A DNA stretch of 59,973 nt from a virus: IMG/VR virus record IMGVR_UViG_3300030109_000199, positions 2,714 through 62,686 of that record; one strand, written 5' to 3'. Of the stretch, positions 16,341 through 22,115 are shown piece after piece. Below the pieces are notes generated by a model that made no database searches, was not told where the DNA came from, and worked only from the letters and a program-made list of their open reading frames with translations. Each line of letters opens with the position of its first letter. The first letter of the stretch is position 1. A program made the translations under genes and the position numbers.

Positions 16341-16346
16341 AGATAT
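16303..16346 (+). ncRNA. Leader hairpin 2 (TTACG/CTTAG family)
   Basis: ATATCTCT pairs with AGAGATAT and GGTCTT pairs with AAGACC, separated by the family's internal loop (TAC opposite TT). The apex is GAACGTAGTGA. The ribosome site AAGGAG of the 16361 gene begins right after the stem. It is nearly the same as the hairpin at 20513-20560, with compensatory changes in the inner stem (GGTCTT/AAGACC versus GGTATT/AATACC). Confidence 0.75.
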
Positions 16347-16360
16347 TTAAGGAGATTGTT

Positions 16361-16603
16361 ATGGAATGCAGCCAAGGTTCTGGAATGACTCTTACCGCTA
16401 AAGCGGTTTCTGAAATCGACAAGTACGAGTCTTGTCACTGTGAAAACTACTTCCATCACTTGGAAGAGATCGAAGAGAATCTTCTTGAAGCTGTTAAGAT
16501 TGGTCGGTTTACCTACGGTAAGCAGGTTAATCGGAAGATGCTTCTAGAGGAGCTAGAGGCTTTGTTGGATAGTGCCATATTACAATATGGCAAAGAGATT
16601 TAA
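16361..16603 (+). CDS. Early hypothetical protein, 80 aa
   Basis: The first gene of the rightward unit has AAGGAG 12 bases upstream of its ATG. The sequence has a C-x-C pair (ESCHCENYFHHLEEIEENLLE), then mostly acidic helices (KMLLEELEALLDSAILQYGKEI). The Cys/His cluster (CHCENYFHH) could bind a metal. Early position and small size suggest a host-takeover role, but I do not recognise it. Confidence 0.75.
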   Translation: MECSQGSGMTLTAKAVSEIDKYESCHCENYFHHLEEIEENLLEAVKIGRFTYGKQVNRKMLLEELEALLDSAILQYGKEI

Positions 16604-16617
16604 GGCTTGACACTTAG

Positions 16618-16662
16618 GGTTACTTACGTGATGTGAGTTCTTACGAACATCACTTAGTAACC
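16618..16662 (+). ncRNA. Leader hairpin 3 (TTACG/CTTAG family)
   Basis: GGTTAC pairs with GTAACC and GTGATGT pairs with ACATCAC, with TTAC opposite TTA between the stems and an apical GAGTTCTTACGA. It lies between the stop of the 16361 gene and the GAGG ribosome site of the 16683 gene. Confidence 0.75.
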
Positions 16663-16682
16663 TTTACAGAGTAGAGGATGCC

Positions 16683-16847
16683 ATGCTGCAAACAATGCTT
16701 GACAAATTCAACCTTGTTGAATTACAGAACCATCCAGCTAATGTTCATGCGGATGTGTTATCTTTTTGTGAACTCTTCCAAACGGAAGAGCAGTTCAAAC
16801 TTCTTGCAGATAGACTGCAAGCTAGAATAGACAAAGGAGAAGTCTAG
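16683..16847 (+). CDS. Early hypothetical protein, 54 aa
   Basis: The frame begins MLQTMLDKFNLVELQNHPANVH, is preceded by AGAGG, and ends with TAG, whose last base is the first base of the next start codon (TAGTG). It is a helical acidic small protein (LSFCELFQTEEQFKLLADRLQARI). No family is recognised. Linked translation with the following gene supports its reality. Confidence 0.65.
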   Translation: MLQTMLDKFNLVELQNHPANVHADVLSFCELFQTEEQFKLLADRLQARIDKGEV

Positions 16848-17011
16848 TGGGTGAATTTGAACTTCAAATGGCATTTGATGCCAAGTTTGGTAATTGGACT
16901 TATCAAGTATCTGTTACCGATACATCAGTAGATGTATGGGGAGAGCAAGGTGAATGGCTTGAATCTTTCGATTCAGTCATCGAGACTGTTTATGCATACG
17001 ATCTTTACTGA
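16847..17011 (+). CDS. Early hypothetical protein, 54 aa (GTG start)
   Basis: A GTG start overlaps the stop of the previous gene by one base and has AAAGGAGA eight bases upstream. The product begins VGEFELQMAFDAKFGNWTYQV, has several aromatic residues, and resembles a small beta-sheet protein (VSVTDTSVDVWGEQGEWLESF). An internal ATG at residue 8 is an alternative start. The function is unknown. Confidence 0.6.
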   Translation: MGEFELQMAFDAKFGNWTYQVSVTDTSVDVWGEQGEWLESFDSVIETVYAYDLY

Positions 17012-17114
17012 TCTTTTGATCTTTGCAAAGTTCGTCATAGTCTGGCCTTTGTTGTTCTCGGCAACATGGGCTGGACTAGTCGTTTTGTTCCACTATCTAG
17101 ATACTCTTACGTGA
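16992..17114 (+). CDS. Small single-pass membrane peptide, 40 aa
   Basis: An ATG inside the end of the previous gene opens a 40-codon frame that is almost entirely hydrophobic (LLIFAKFVIVWPLLFSATWAGLVVLF). The last codons lie within the next leader hairpin. There is no clear ribosome site, so translation would rely on coupling. It fits the set of tiny membrane peptides in this genome (18309, 20440, 33269). Confidence 0.4.
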   Translation: MHTIFTDLLIFAKFVIVWPLLFSATWAGLVVLFHYLDTLT

Positions 17115-17147
17115 TGTGAGTTCTTACGAACATCACTTAGAGTTTCT
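17098..17147 (+). ncRNA. Leader hairpin 4 (TTACG/CTTAG family)
   Basis: AGATACTC pairs with GAGTTTCT (one mismatch), and GTGATGT pairs with ACATCAC, with the TTAC/TTA internal loop and GAGTTCTTACGA apex. Its inner stem and loop are identical to hairpin 3, while its outer stem has a different sequence. It is followed by AAAGGAGG of the 17167 gene. Confidence 0.75.
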
Positions 17148-17166
17148 TATAATAAAGGAGGCCATC

Positions 17167-17382
17167 ATGGCTGTTAAATTTCAATCTTTCGATGTTAAAA
17201 CTGGCAAGTGGACTGCTCACCAGAGCAAAGGTGATACAGCCAAGCGGGCAGGTGATGCTGGTCGGCCAGTTCGGGTTGTCCATGCCAACGGTAGTTGGAA
17301 GGTCATCAAGAATGCCGATGCTTTGCCTGCTACTTTGGCAACGTCTTTCGTTGCTGGTCGTGACGTAGTCACTACTGCCTAA
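17167..17382 (+). CDS. Early hypothetical protein, 71 aa
   Basis: ATG at 17167 is chosen because AAAGGAGG lies 5-8 bases upstream. Upstream in-frame starts fall inside the leader hairpin. The product begins MAVKFQSFDVKTGKWTAHQ, is Lys/Arg/Val-rich and has a VRVVHANGSWKVIKNAD core that looks like a small beta-barrel. GC is higher than in the surroundings. It heads the first copy of the RNA module, and the covarying hairpin starts four bases after its stop. Confidence 0.75.
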   Translation: MAVKFQSFDVKTGKWTAHQSKGDTAKRAGDAGRPVRVVHANGSWKVIKNADALPATLATSFVAGRDVVTTA

Positions 17383-17386
17383 GACT

Positions 17387-17438
17387 TATGTCTTTGTGGG
17401 GTAGACAGTTTAGGCTGTCTGCTTCACACAAGGACATA
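17387..17438 (+). ncRNA. Module hairpin A: stem-GG/TTCA-stem
   Basis: A 12-pair outer stem (TATGTCTTTGTG with CACAAGGACATA, one G-T pair) and an 8-pair inner stem (GTAGACAG with CTGTCTGC, one G-T pair) flank an asymmetric internal loop: GG on the left, TTCA on the right. The apex is TTTAGG. The same plan, with compensatory base changes, recurs at 18635-18682. Confidence 0.75.
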
Positions 17439-17443
17439 TAAAA

Positions 17444-17461
17444 GGTCTAATGCATTAGACC
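17444..17461. repeat. Perfect 18-base palindrome
   Basis: GGTCTAATGCATTAGACC is its own reverse complement. It could be a short RNA hairpin (seven pairs, four-base loop) between module hairpin A and the tRNA-like domain, or a protein-binding site. No U tract follows. Confidence 0.6.
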
Positions 17462-17537
17462 TTGAGGGTAAACGAAGTTTAAGAGTGATGGGGTATCAAA
17501 TCGTCATCGTCTATGCTGGACTATAGCTTTTAAACTT

Positions 17538-17620
17538 TGCAAGTTAGGCCAACCATGACTTGGTAGAGTTGGATCGTAGACGTATGATGTTTGTAGGTTC
17601 AAATCCTACCCTAATTTGCA
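17538..17620 (+). ncRNA. tRNA-like domain A, non-canonical
   Basis: The 3' half has a textbook T arm (GTAGG-TTCAAAT-CCTAC, 17593-17609). The D-like stem is CCAAC/GTTGG with a loop containing TTGGTAGA. The anticodon-like stem is ATCGT/ATGAT with only six loop bases (AGACGT). The closing stem TGCAAGTTAGG with CCTAATTTGCA has 11 pairs instead of 7. The 3' end reads CC after the stem. The six-base loop without U33, the long acceptor and the missing 8-9 linker argue against a decoding tRNA. Confidence 0.6.
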
Positions 17621-17636
17621 CCCTCTAATTTATTTA

Positions 17637-17756
17637 ACACCGTAAAAAGCGGCAAAGTATCTCTCCTGCTTTGTCTATGGTGAAGCATGACGGCAGAGTG
17701 CAAGGCAATAGAGACCGATGTTGCCCCATAGGAGCAAGGAGACCTGCAACTCCATA
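17637..17756 (+). ncRNA. Structured segment after tRNA-like domain A
   Basis: Paired elements in order: CACC/GGTG enclosing GCAAAG/CTTTGT (17638-17682), then GGCAA/TTGCC (17704-17725), then GGAG/CTCC (17731-17752). There is no open reading frame. It ends before the GGAG ribosome site of the 17790 gene. It could be the 3' domain of one long RNA with the preceding elements. Confidence 0.45.
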
Positions 17757-17789
17757 ATAATTAAAGGCGGCATTTGAGGAGTTAAGTCT

Positions 17790-18008
17790 ATGACAAGTAT
17801 ATTACGCCTTAAAGGCATCTCGAATCACGGTAAGAACCGTGTTAGAGAACATGGAGAACTGTGGAAAGTTACAGCACATAGTTCAAAGACCCATGTTATG
17901 AGGTTGAATGAGATATTCATTGAATCTTTGGAGACAGGGGATTTACGTTGGGTAAATCCTTGGAAAGATCGTAACTTTGAAGTGGAGGTAGTATCTAATG
18001 GAAAATAA
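17790..18008 (+). CDS. Early hypothetical protein, 72 aa
   Basis: ATG is preceded by GAGGAG. The protein begins MTSILRLKGISNHGKNRVREHG, with a KVTAHSSKTHVMRLNEIFIESLE centre and a DLRWVNPWKDRNFEVEVV end. It is basic with beta-strand tendency. It overlaps the next gene by 11 bases, which implies coupled translation. No family is recognised. Confidence 0.7.
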   Translation: MTSILRLKGISNHGKNRVREHGELWKVTAHSSKTHVMRLNEIFIESLETGDLRWVNPWKDRNFEVEVVSNGK

Positions 18009-18300
18009 AGAATTGGTGCCAGAGATTGATCTAAACAATGTCTCTGTTGAGTATCATGGATGGAAAATTTCCATTGCCGATCATAAAGAGCCTCGCAAAA
18101 GTAAAGGACATCCACGTTATGTGGTCAGAGAGGTTGCAATCTGGCATCTGGATGAGGAAAGCCCACATAGTAATATACTTATTGTTGGTAGCTTTGGACA
18201 GGATTTGTCTGGCTTAATTGGTGTATTGGACCGGGCTAAAAACTACATTGACCATGTAAATGGTTGGGAAAAAAGCTGGGAAGATGCACAAGAGGCATAG
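17998..18300 (+). CDS. Early hypothetical protein, 100 aa
   Basis: GGAGG precedes the ATG within the end of the previous gene. The product begins MENKELVPEIDLNNVSVEYHGWKISIADH and contains YVVREVAIWHLDEESPHSNILIVGSFGQDLSG, then a helical tail. The pattern is of a small alpha/beta protein. I do not recognise the family. The overlap with 17790-18008 makes the two a likely functional pair. Confidence 0.7.
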   Translation: MENKELVPEIDLNNVSVEYHGWKISIADHKEPRKSKGHPRYVVREVAIWHLDEESPHSNILIVGSFGQDLSGLIGVLDRAKNYIDHVNGWEKSWEDAQEA

Positions 18301-18308
18301 GAGAAACT

Positions 18309-18395
18309 ATGTATCAAGATAACGAGAAGTTCTACAGTGATCTCAAGATGATCCTGTTTATCGTAGGTTGTTTCACAATCCTGTTGTTAATCTAG
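18309..18395 (+). CDS. Tiny membrane peptide, 28 aa
   Basis: ATG with GGAGA five bases upstream opens a 28-codon frame: a polar N-terminus (MYQDNEKFYSDLK) followed by one membrane helix (MILFIVGCFTILLLI). The stop lies at the base of the next leader hairpin. It is real if the ribosome site is used. The function is unknown. Confidence 0.5.
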   Translation: MYQDNEKFYSDLKMILFIVGCFTILLLI

Positions 18396-18443
18396 ATACT
18401 CTTACGTAGTGTGAGTTCTTACGAACACTACTTAGAGTATCTT
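18393..18443 (+). ncRNA. Leader hairpin 5 (TTACG/CTTAG family)
   Basis: TAGATACTC pairs with GAGTATCTTA and GTAGTGT pairs with ACACTAC, with the TTAC/TTA internal loop and GAGTTCTTACGA apex. Compared with hairpin 4, the inner stem has compensatory changes (GTGATGT/ACATCAC to GTAGTGT/ACACTAC). AAGGAGG of the 18467 gene follows. Confidence 0.8.
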
Positions 18444-18466
18444 ATATAAGGAGGGCTGGAAAGCTC

Positions 18467-18634
18467 ATGGTTAAATATATTTATCGGAAGCGTTTAAAGA
18501 AAACCCGTTATGGTTTTGGTCGTGGTTCTAAATCTTTCCAAATTCATTTCGGGAAACGATCTTTGTACTTGTTCATGCCGTTCTACAGCATGAGCCGTCT
18601 ATCAGACAAGCAAGGGTTTGTTACCGTTGCCTAG
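18467..18634 (+). CDS. Early basic protein, 55 aa
   Basis: The frame begins MVKYIYRKRLKKTRYGFGRG and is followed by SFQIHFGKRSLYLFMPFYS. It is strongly basic and aromatic, so it may bind nucleic acid. AAGGAGG lies about 13 bases upstream. It heads the second copy of the RNA module: leader hairpin, small gene, GG/TTCA hairpin, tRNA-like domain, structured segment. No sequence similarity to the 17167 gene product is obvious. Confidence 0.7.
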   Translation: MVKYIYRKRLKKTRYGFGRGSKSFQIHFGKRSLYLFMPFYSMSRLSDKQGFVTVA

Positions 18635-18682
18635 TCTTTTTATGGGGCAGATATCTTAGGGTATCTGCTTCACATAAAAAGA
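18635..18682 (+). ncRNA. Module hairpin B: stem-GG/TTCA-stem
   Basis: A 10-pair outer stem (TCTTTTTATG with CATAAAAAGA) and a 7-pair inner stem (GCAGATA with TATCTGC) flank the same GG/TTCA internal loop as module hairpin A. The apex is TCTTAGGG. Outer stems differ from copy A by paired changes (GTG/CAC versus ATG/CAT), and inner stems differ likewise, which supports a conserved RNA fold. Confidence 0.75.
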
Positions 18683-18687
18683 TTTAC

Positions 18688-18779
18688 GAGAGGCATGGCT
18701 AGGTTAATACAGTGTCCCTAAAACACTGTAGGTCTATTAGGGTAGGCTAACGCAGGGTTCAATTCCCTGCCCTTTCACC
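18688..18779 (+). ncRNA. tRNA-like domain B, type II-like, non-canonical
   Basis: The T arm is GCAGGG-TTCAATT-CCCTGC (18752-18770). The acceptor-like stem is GAGAGG (18688) with CCTTTC (18771), then A and CC. A variable-arm-like stem GTCTA/TAGGC lies at 18732-18747. The anticodon-like arm is ACAGTGT-CCCTAAA-ACACTGT: seven pairs and a seven-base loop with CTA in anticodon position but C instead of U at position 33. No D stem can be formed. It is therefore not a normal tRNA. Confidence 0.55.
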
Positions 18780-18792
18780 TTTTTCTTGAACG

Positions 18793-18957
18793 TGCCCTGT
18801 AGCAAGGGCTAGTCAGCAGACCCACTGCGATGATGAGAAGTGAGATAGCACTCACAAACAAAGGACTCACACTGGATAGTGTCGGCTGTTGGGGTCGTTA
18901 GAGGGGGTGCGAGAGTACCCTAGCGAGAAAGGGATTTAGAAATCGTGTTCCCCTCAC
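18793..18957 (+). ncRNA. Structured segment after tRNA-like domain B
   Basis: There are many short perfect hairpins: GCCCT/AGGGC (18793-18809), GTGAG/CTCAC (18840-18855), ACACT-GGAT-AGTGT (18869-18882) and GGGTGC-GAGA-GTACCC with a GNRA loop (18905-18920). GACCC (18819) pairs with GGGTC (18892), and GAGG (18901) may pair with CCTC (18952). The 3' end reads CTCACCA. There is no open frame. Confidence 0.5.
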
Positions 18958-18986
18958 CAATTTAACTTTGTCAAAGGATAAAAGCT

Positions 18987-19187
18987 ATGATTATCACAAA
19001 GAAAAGTATGTTCACTGGACAGTGGAACTCTATGGATATCCCTGTTACTCAATTACAGATTGATGCATGGGAAAGTGGTACTCTTATTCAAGATGCCATG
19101 CCTAATGTTTCTGCTGATCATAGAGAGTTCTTAAAAACTGGTGTTACTCCTGATGAATGGATTAATACCTTTGGTTCGGAGAAATAA
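18987..19187 (+). CDS. Conserved small early phage protein, 66 aa
   Basis: The protein begins MIITKKSMFTGQWNSMDIPVTQLQIDAWESG, continues LIQDAMPNVSADHREFLKTG, and ends TPDEWINTFG. I recall closely similar small proteins in many marine and podovirus-like phages, where M-D-I-P-V-T and L-I-Q-x-A-M-P are conserved. The function is unknown. AAAGGA precedes the ATG. Confidence 0.8.
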   Translation: MIITKKSMFTGQWNSMDIPVTQLQIDAWESGTLIQDAMPNVSADHREFLKTGVTPDEWINTFGSEK

Positions 19188-19188
19188 A

Positions 19189-19800
19189 ATGGATGCTGTA
19201 CATATCTCAAAGATGAGTGGCAAGCTGGATGGTTTCAAAGCTATCAGCACTAACACTTTGACTAATCCTTTTTGCATCAAGATGAACAAAGCAAAGAAGG
19301 AAACAATTTGTAAGCATTGCTACAGCCATACTATGCTTAATGGGTACAGGAAGAACATGGCCGCTGCTTTGCAGCGTAACAGTGATCTTCTAGGTTCAAG
19401 AACTTTAAGCAAAGAAGAACTGCCAGTAATACTGGATGCTGTCTTTCGGTTCGATGCTCATGGTGAACTAATAAACATACAACACTTAGCTAACCTTGTA
19501 GCTATCGTTAATCATAATCCTAATTGCACCTTTGCTTTGTGGACAAAGCGTAAAGATTATATCAAAAGACTTTTCGATCACGTTGAGAAGCCTAAGAATT
19601 TGATTGTAATCTACAGCAACCCTACAATTAGTAGTATCATGGATACTCCACCACTATATTTTGATAAGACATTTAATAATGTCTTAGAGGATGAGTATGT
19701 GGACCAACAGAATTGTACTGGACAACAGTGCAAAAACTGTTTACTATGCTATAATCATAGCACCACGGATACTATTGTAGAAAAAGTCAAGAAGTATTAA
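19189..19800 (+). CDS. Gene product 88-like Cys-rich protein, 203 aa
   Basis: ATG at 19189 is chosen because GGAGA lies just upstream. Earlier in-frame starts overlap the previous gene. The protein has HISKMSGKLDGFKAIST, NPFCIKMN, CKHCYSHTML, an alpha/beta centre with FALWTKRKDYIKRLFD and IVIYSNPT, and a C-terminal cysteine cluster (CTGQQCKNCLLCYN). These match the phage family named after mycobacteriophage gp88, as far as I recall. The Cys clusters suggest an iron-sulfur or zinc site. The biochemical role is not known. Confidence 0.7.
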   Translation: MDAVHISKMSGKLDGFKAISTNTLTNPFCIKMNKAKKETICKHCYSHTMLNGYRKNMAAALQRNSDLLGSRTLSKEELPVILDAVFRFDAHGELINIQHLANLVAIVNHNPNCTFALWTKRKDYIKRLFDHVEKPKNLIVIYSNPTISSIMDTPPLYFDKTFNNVLEDEYVDQQNCTGQQCKNCLLCYNHSTTDTIVEKVKKY

Positions 19801-19810
19801 GGAGAATAGA

Positions 19811-20053
19811 ATGTTTGTAGAACGAAACAGTAATTTAGGTGACGTTACTTGTAAGAAAGTTTCCCTATCAGACTATGAGTTTGATGTAATGGTAGACCTT
19901 GAAGATAGTTGGATGAAACCTCCAGGGTCTTATCCTATCTGGTCATTAAATAGAAAAGGAAAGTATATTCTTATCTATGATGGAGACAGATATAAATCAG
20001 TAATGAAAAATTACTGGAAGGACAAAGAAAATGAAAGTAACACCAACAAGTAG
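19811..20053 (+). CDS. Early hypothetical protein, 80 aa
   Basis: AAGGAG precedes the ATG. The protein begins MFVERNSNLGDVTCKKVSLSDYEF and has EDSWMKPPGSYPIWSLNRKGKYILIYDGDRYKSV, a small alpha/beta pattern. Its end overlaps the next gene by 23 bases. No family is recognised. Confidence 0.7.
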   Translation: MFVERNSNLGDVTCKKVSLSDYEFDVMVDLEDSWMKPPGSYPIWSLNRKGKYILIYDGDRYKSVMKNYWKDKENESNTNK

Positions 20054-20192
20054 TACATCTAATAGAATGATGTACAAACGTAATCCTTTTGTAGTTCATG
20101 TAAAGCAAAGAAAAGCTGATGCAGAAAAACCTAAGAAGGGTAGAGGTTCTTATGTTAGGAAACCTAAACACAAGATAAACATAGAGGTGTGA
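20031..20192 (+). CDS. Early basic protein, 53 aa
   Basis: An ATG within the end of the previous gene, with AAGGA upstream, opens a 53-codon frame rich in Lys and Arg (MMYKRNPFVVHVKQRKADAEKPKKGRGSYV...). There are no hydrophobic segments. It is possibly a nucleic-acid-binding peptide. The next gene follows after one base. Confidence 0.55.
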   Translation: MKVTPTSSTSNRMMYKRNPFVVHVKQRKADAEKPKKGRGSYVRKPKHKINIEV

Positions 20193-20193
20193 C

Positions 20194-20424
20194 ATGAAAA
20201 GAATTATCCATGTAAATCAGCACGTTATCAAAGCTAATCGCAAGCATAACGCTAGTGATCCCGTCTTAACTTGTAAGACTTACAAAGAAAATAGATACGG
20301 TAATACCGTAGAGTTTTCAGGTAAGTCACGGGTAGTCTATAGACCTGACAAGCCTTTGTCTTGTGGTGCTCACGTATGGATTGAAACAGACAGTCCCATC
20401 CTAGTAGATGGGGAGATGTTATAA
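20194..20424 (+). CDS. Early hypothetical protein, 76 aa
   Basis: GAGG lies upstream of the ATG. The basic protein begins MKRIIHVNQHVIKANRKHNASD and contains VLTCKTYKENRYGNTVEFSGKSRVVYRPDKPLSCGAHVWIET. I believe this N-H-V-I-K-x-N pattern is seen in other phage small proteins, but there is no functional assignment. It has two Cys. Confidence 0.7.
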   Translation: MKRIIHVNQHVIKANRKHNASDPVLTCKTYKENRYGNTVEFSGKSRVVYRPDKPLSCGAHVWIETDSPILVDGEML

Positions 20425-20439
20425 AAAAAAGGGTTAGTA

Positions 20440-20508
20440 ATGTACAATAATATATTATTGTTTAGTTTACTCTTTACATTATTACTATGTGGGAGTATTG
20501 TTTGGTAA
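20440..20508 (+). CDS. Possible 22-aa membrane peptide
   Basis: The short frame MYNNILLFSLLFTLLLCGSIVW is a single hydrophobic helix with an L-L-L-C-G-S end that resembles a lipobox. The ribosome site is weak, so translation is uncertain. It ends just before leader hairpin 6. Confidence 0.3.
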   Translation: MYNNILLFSLLFTLLLCGSIVW

Positions 20509-20512
20509 ACCT

Positions 20513-20560
20513 ATATATCTCTTACGGTATTGAACGTAGTGAAATACCTTAGAGATATAT
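20513..20560 (+). ncRNA. Leader hairpin 6 (TTACG/CTTAG family)
   Basis: ATATATCTCT pairs with AGAGATATAT and GGTATT pairs with AATACC around the TAC/TT internal loop, with apex GAACGTAGTGA. It is almost identical to hairpin 2, except for a compensatory C-to-A/G-to-T pair in the inner stem. AGAAGGAG of the 20578 gene follows. Confidence 0.8.
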
Positions 20561-20577
20561 AAGAGAAGGAGAATGAT

Positions 20578-20805
20578 ATGTCGTTACCGTCACCAAGTCA
20601 ATCCCAATTGGAAGACTTGTATAATGATGCCGTAGATACGATCTACACTTATGTTGATGATAATATAGAAGATTTTATTGACGAAGCTGTTGCTCATGCT
20701 ATGTTTACACATCAAACCTATGATGGAGATTTGTTACGAGAAGATGAGCTAGAAATAGATGTGCGTTGTGCAATAACTGACTATCTTAACAGAAGGAAAA
20801 ACTAA
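20578..20805 (+). CDS. Acidic early protein, 75 aa
   Basis: The strongly acidic, helical protein begins MSLPSPSQSQLEDLYNDAVDTIYTYVDDNIEDFIDE and ends CAITDYLNRRKN. Good ribosome site (AAGGAG). Acidic early proteins in phages often mimic DNA or inhibit host enzymes, but this is speculation. No family is recognised. Confidence 0.7.
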   Translation: MSLPSPSQSQLEDLYNDAVDTIYTYVDDNIEDFIDEAVAHAMFTHQTYDGDLLREDELEIDVRCAITDYLNRRKN

Positions 20806-20807
20806 TT

Positions 20808-21011
20808 ATGGCTGGTCGTACAAATACAAATTACCATGAAGTCGATAAAGTAAATATAAAAGTAAAACAAATGTCACAGGTCGGGTCTGGAACTAATGAA
20901 AGCTATGATGTGTTAAGCCTTACGGTAACTTGTAGTGATGGAACTGAACAAAGTATTAACCTGTTTAGTGCCTTTAATAGTAATATACACATTAACGGGG
21001 TTTCTATATGA
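20808..21011 (+). CDS. Early hypothetical protein, 67 aa
   Basis: The protein begins MAGRTNTNYHEVDKVNIKVKQM and reads as alternating beta strands (SYDVLSLTVTCSDGTEQSINLF). Its stop overlaps the next start in an ATGA. No family is recognised. Confidence 0.65.
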   Translation: MAGRTNTNYHEVDKVNIKVKQMSQVGSGTNESYDVLSLTVTCSDGTEQSINLFSAFNSNIHINGVSI

Positions 21012-21172
21012 AAGACCGTTTCAATTACCGAAATACAAAAGACTTGCCACTAAATGTCTATGACTATATACTGGCAGTTAGTGGTGCTGATGACGTTCAC
21101 GATCTAGATGTCAAAGACATCAATGATTTTTTAAATGACCAAGAGGAATGGTATAATGAACACGATGTTTAA
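21008..21172 (+). CDS. Acidic early protein, 54 aa
   Basis: An ATGA overlap with the previous gene opens a 54-codon frame with many Asp (LAVSGADDVHDLDVKDINDFLNDQEEWYNEHDV). It overlaps the start of the DUF932 gene by 17 bases. Coupling on both sides supports it. The function is unknown. Confidence 0.6.
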   Translation: MKDRFNYRNTKDLPLNVYDYILAVSGADDVHDLDVKDINDFLNDQEEWYNEHDV

Positions 21173-22115
21173 CCACGATGTAATAGACTTTGAAGTAGAG
21201 AAAGTTCCACTGTATCAGTATGAATCAAGTAAAGGAGGAGGTTATTTTCCACAAGTGGGATCAGATGTAGGTTCATTACTGCGAAGGAAGGACAACAAGA
21301 AACCTTTTGCTGTAGTCAAAGACAGGTACGAAGTGATGCAGTATAAGACTACGGTACAAGACATAGAGATTGCTATCGCAAATTCTGGTATGGATTTAAC
21401 TGGTGCTAAATTTGAAACTAAAGTATATAAAGGTGGAGCACAATTAGAATTAATTGCAGACTTCCCTGCCTATTCTATAGATATAGATGGAACAGGCCAT
21501 GTAAATCCAAAGTTTATATTTCGTACTAGTCAGGATGGAACGTGGGCTAACAATGGAATGATGGGGCTATGGAGAAGCGCATGTTGGAATACACTAGTCT
21601 CTGGTAACAAGCTGGCTTATGTCTATGGTAGGCATACTAAAGGCTTTAGTCTTCCTGCTTTTACTTCTAAGATAAAGAATGCAGGAGAGTACATTCGGGG
21701 AGATGCCATGAAAGAAATGAAAGACTGGTTTAACACCCCTCTTAAACGTGAAGCAGCTATAGAGTTATTCAAAGGTACATTAGCAAAGCGTACTGATAAT
21801 GTGAGCCGTAAGAATAAACATAACAAGGTTATCCTCTCTCACCTGATGAACATCTTTGATGAGGAAAACCGTCACTGTCACGGTAGAGCTTTGTATGAAC
21901 AAAAGAATAGTCGAGATGTAGGTAGCCTATGGACTGCTTACCAAGCAGCAACGCACTGGTCTACGCATATGACTAAAGGTAAAGCTAAAGCACGATCAGA
22001 GAACTTACAGAATGTAAGAGTGCTACGTGAGGAAAGGGTACGTAAGATGCTCCGCTCTAAAGAGTGGGCAAAGCCCTTGGCAATTGACTACTATGAAGAA
22101 ACTGGAGAGGTGTAA
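21156..22115 (+). CDS. DUF932-family protein
   Basis: ATG at 21156 is preferred because AGAGGA lies about ten bases upstream. The 319-residue protein has VGSLLRRKDNKKPFAVVKDRYEVMQYKTTVQDIE, ETKVYKGGAQLELIADFP, PKFIFRTSQDGTWANNGMMGLWRSACWNTL and a C-terminal helical region. This is the phage/plasmid DUF932 family (TIGR03299 type), found next to early and replication genes. Its molecular function has not been established to my knowledge, and a role in DNA metabolism is inferred from context. Confidence 0.85.
   Translation: MNTMFNHDVIDFEVEKVPLYQYESSKGGGYFPQVGSDVGSLLRRKDNKKPFAVVKDRYEVMQYKTTVQDIEIAIANSGMDLTGAKFETKVYKGGAQLELIADFPAYSIDIDGTGHVNPKFIFRTSQDGTWANNGMMGLWRSACWNTLVSGNKLAYVYGRHTKGFSLPAFTSKIKNAGEYIRGDAMKEMKDWFNTPLKREAAIELFKGTLAKRTDNVSRKNKHNKVILSHLMNIFDEENRHCHGRALYEQKNSRDVGSLWTAYQAATHWSTHMTKGKAKARSENLQNVRVLREERVRKMLRSKEWAKPLAIDYYEETGEV

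Noticed and set aside
16607-16635. TTGACA upstream of leader hairpin 3 as a promoter
   Set aside because: No -10-like hexamer is found at 16-18 bases; the expected place reads GATGTG inside the hairpin.
17538-18779. Two ordinary tRNA genes
   Set aside because: T arms are good, but anticodon loops, D arms and acceptor length do not fit a decoding tRNA, so they are listed as tRNA-like RNA.
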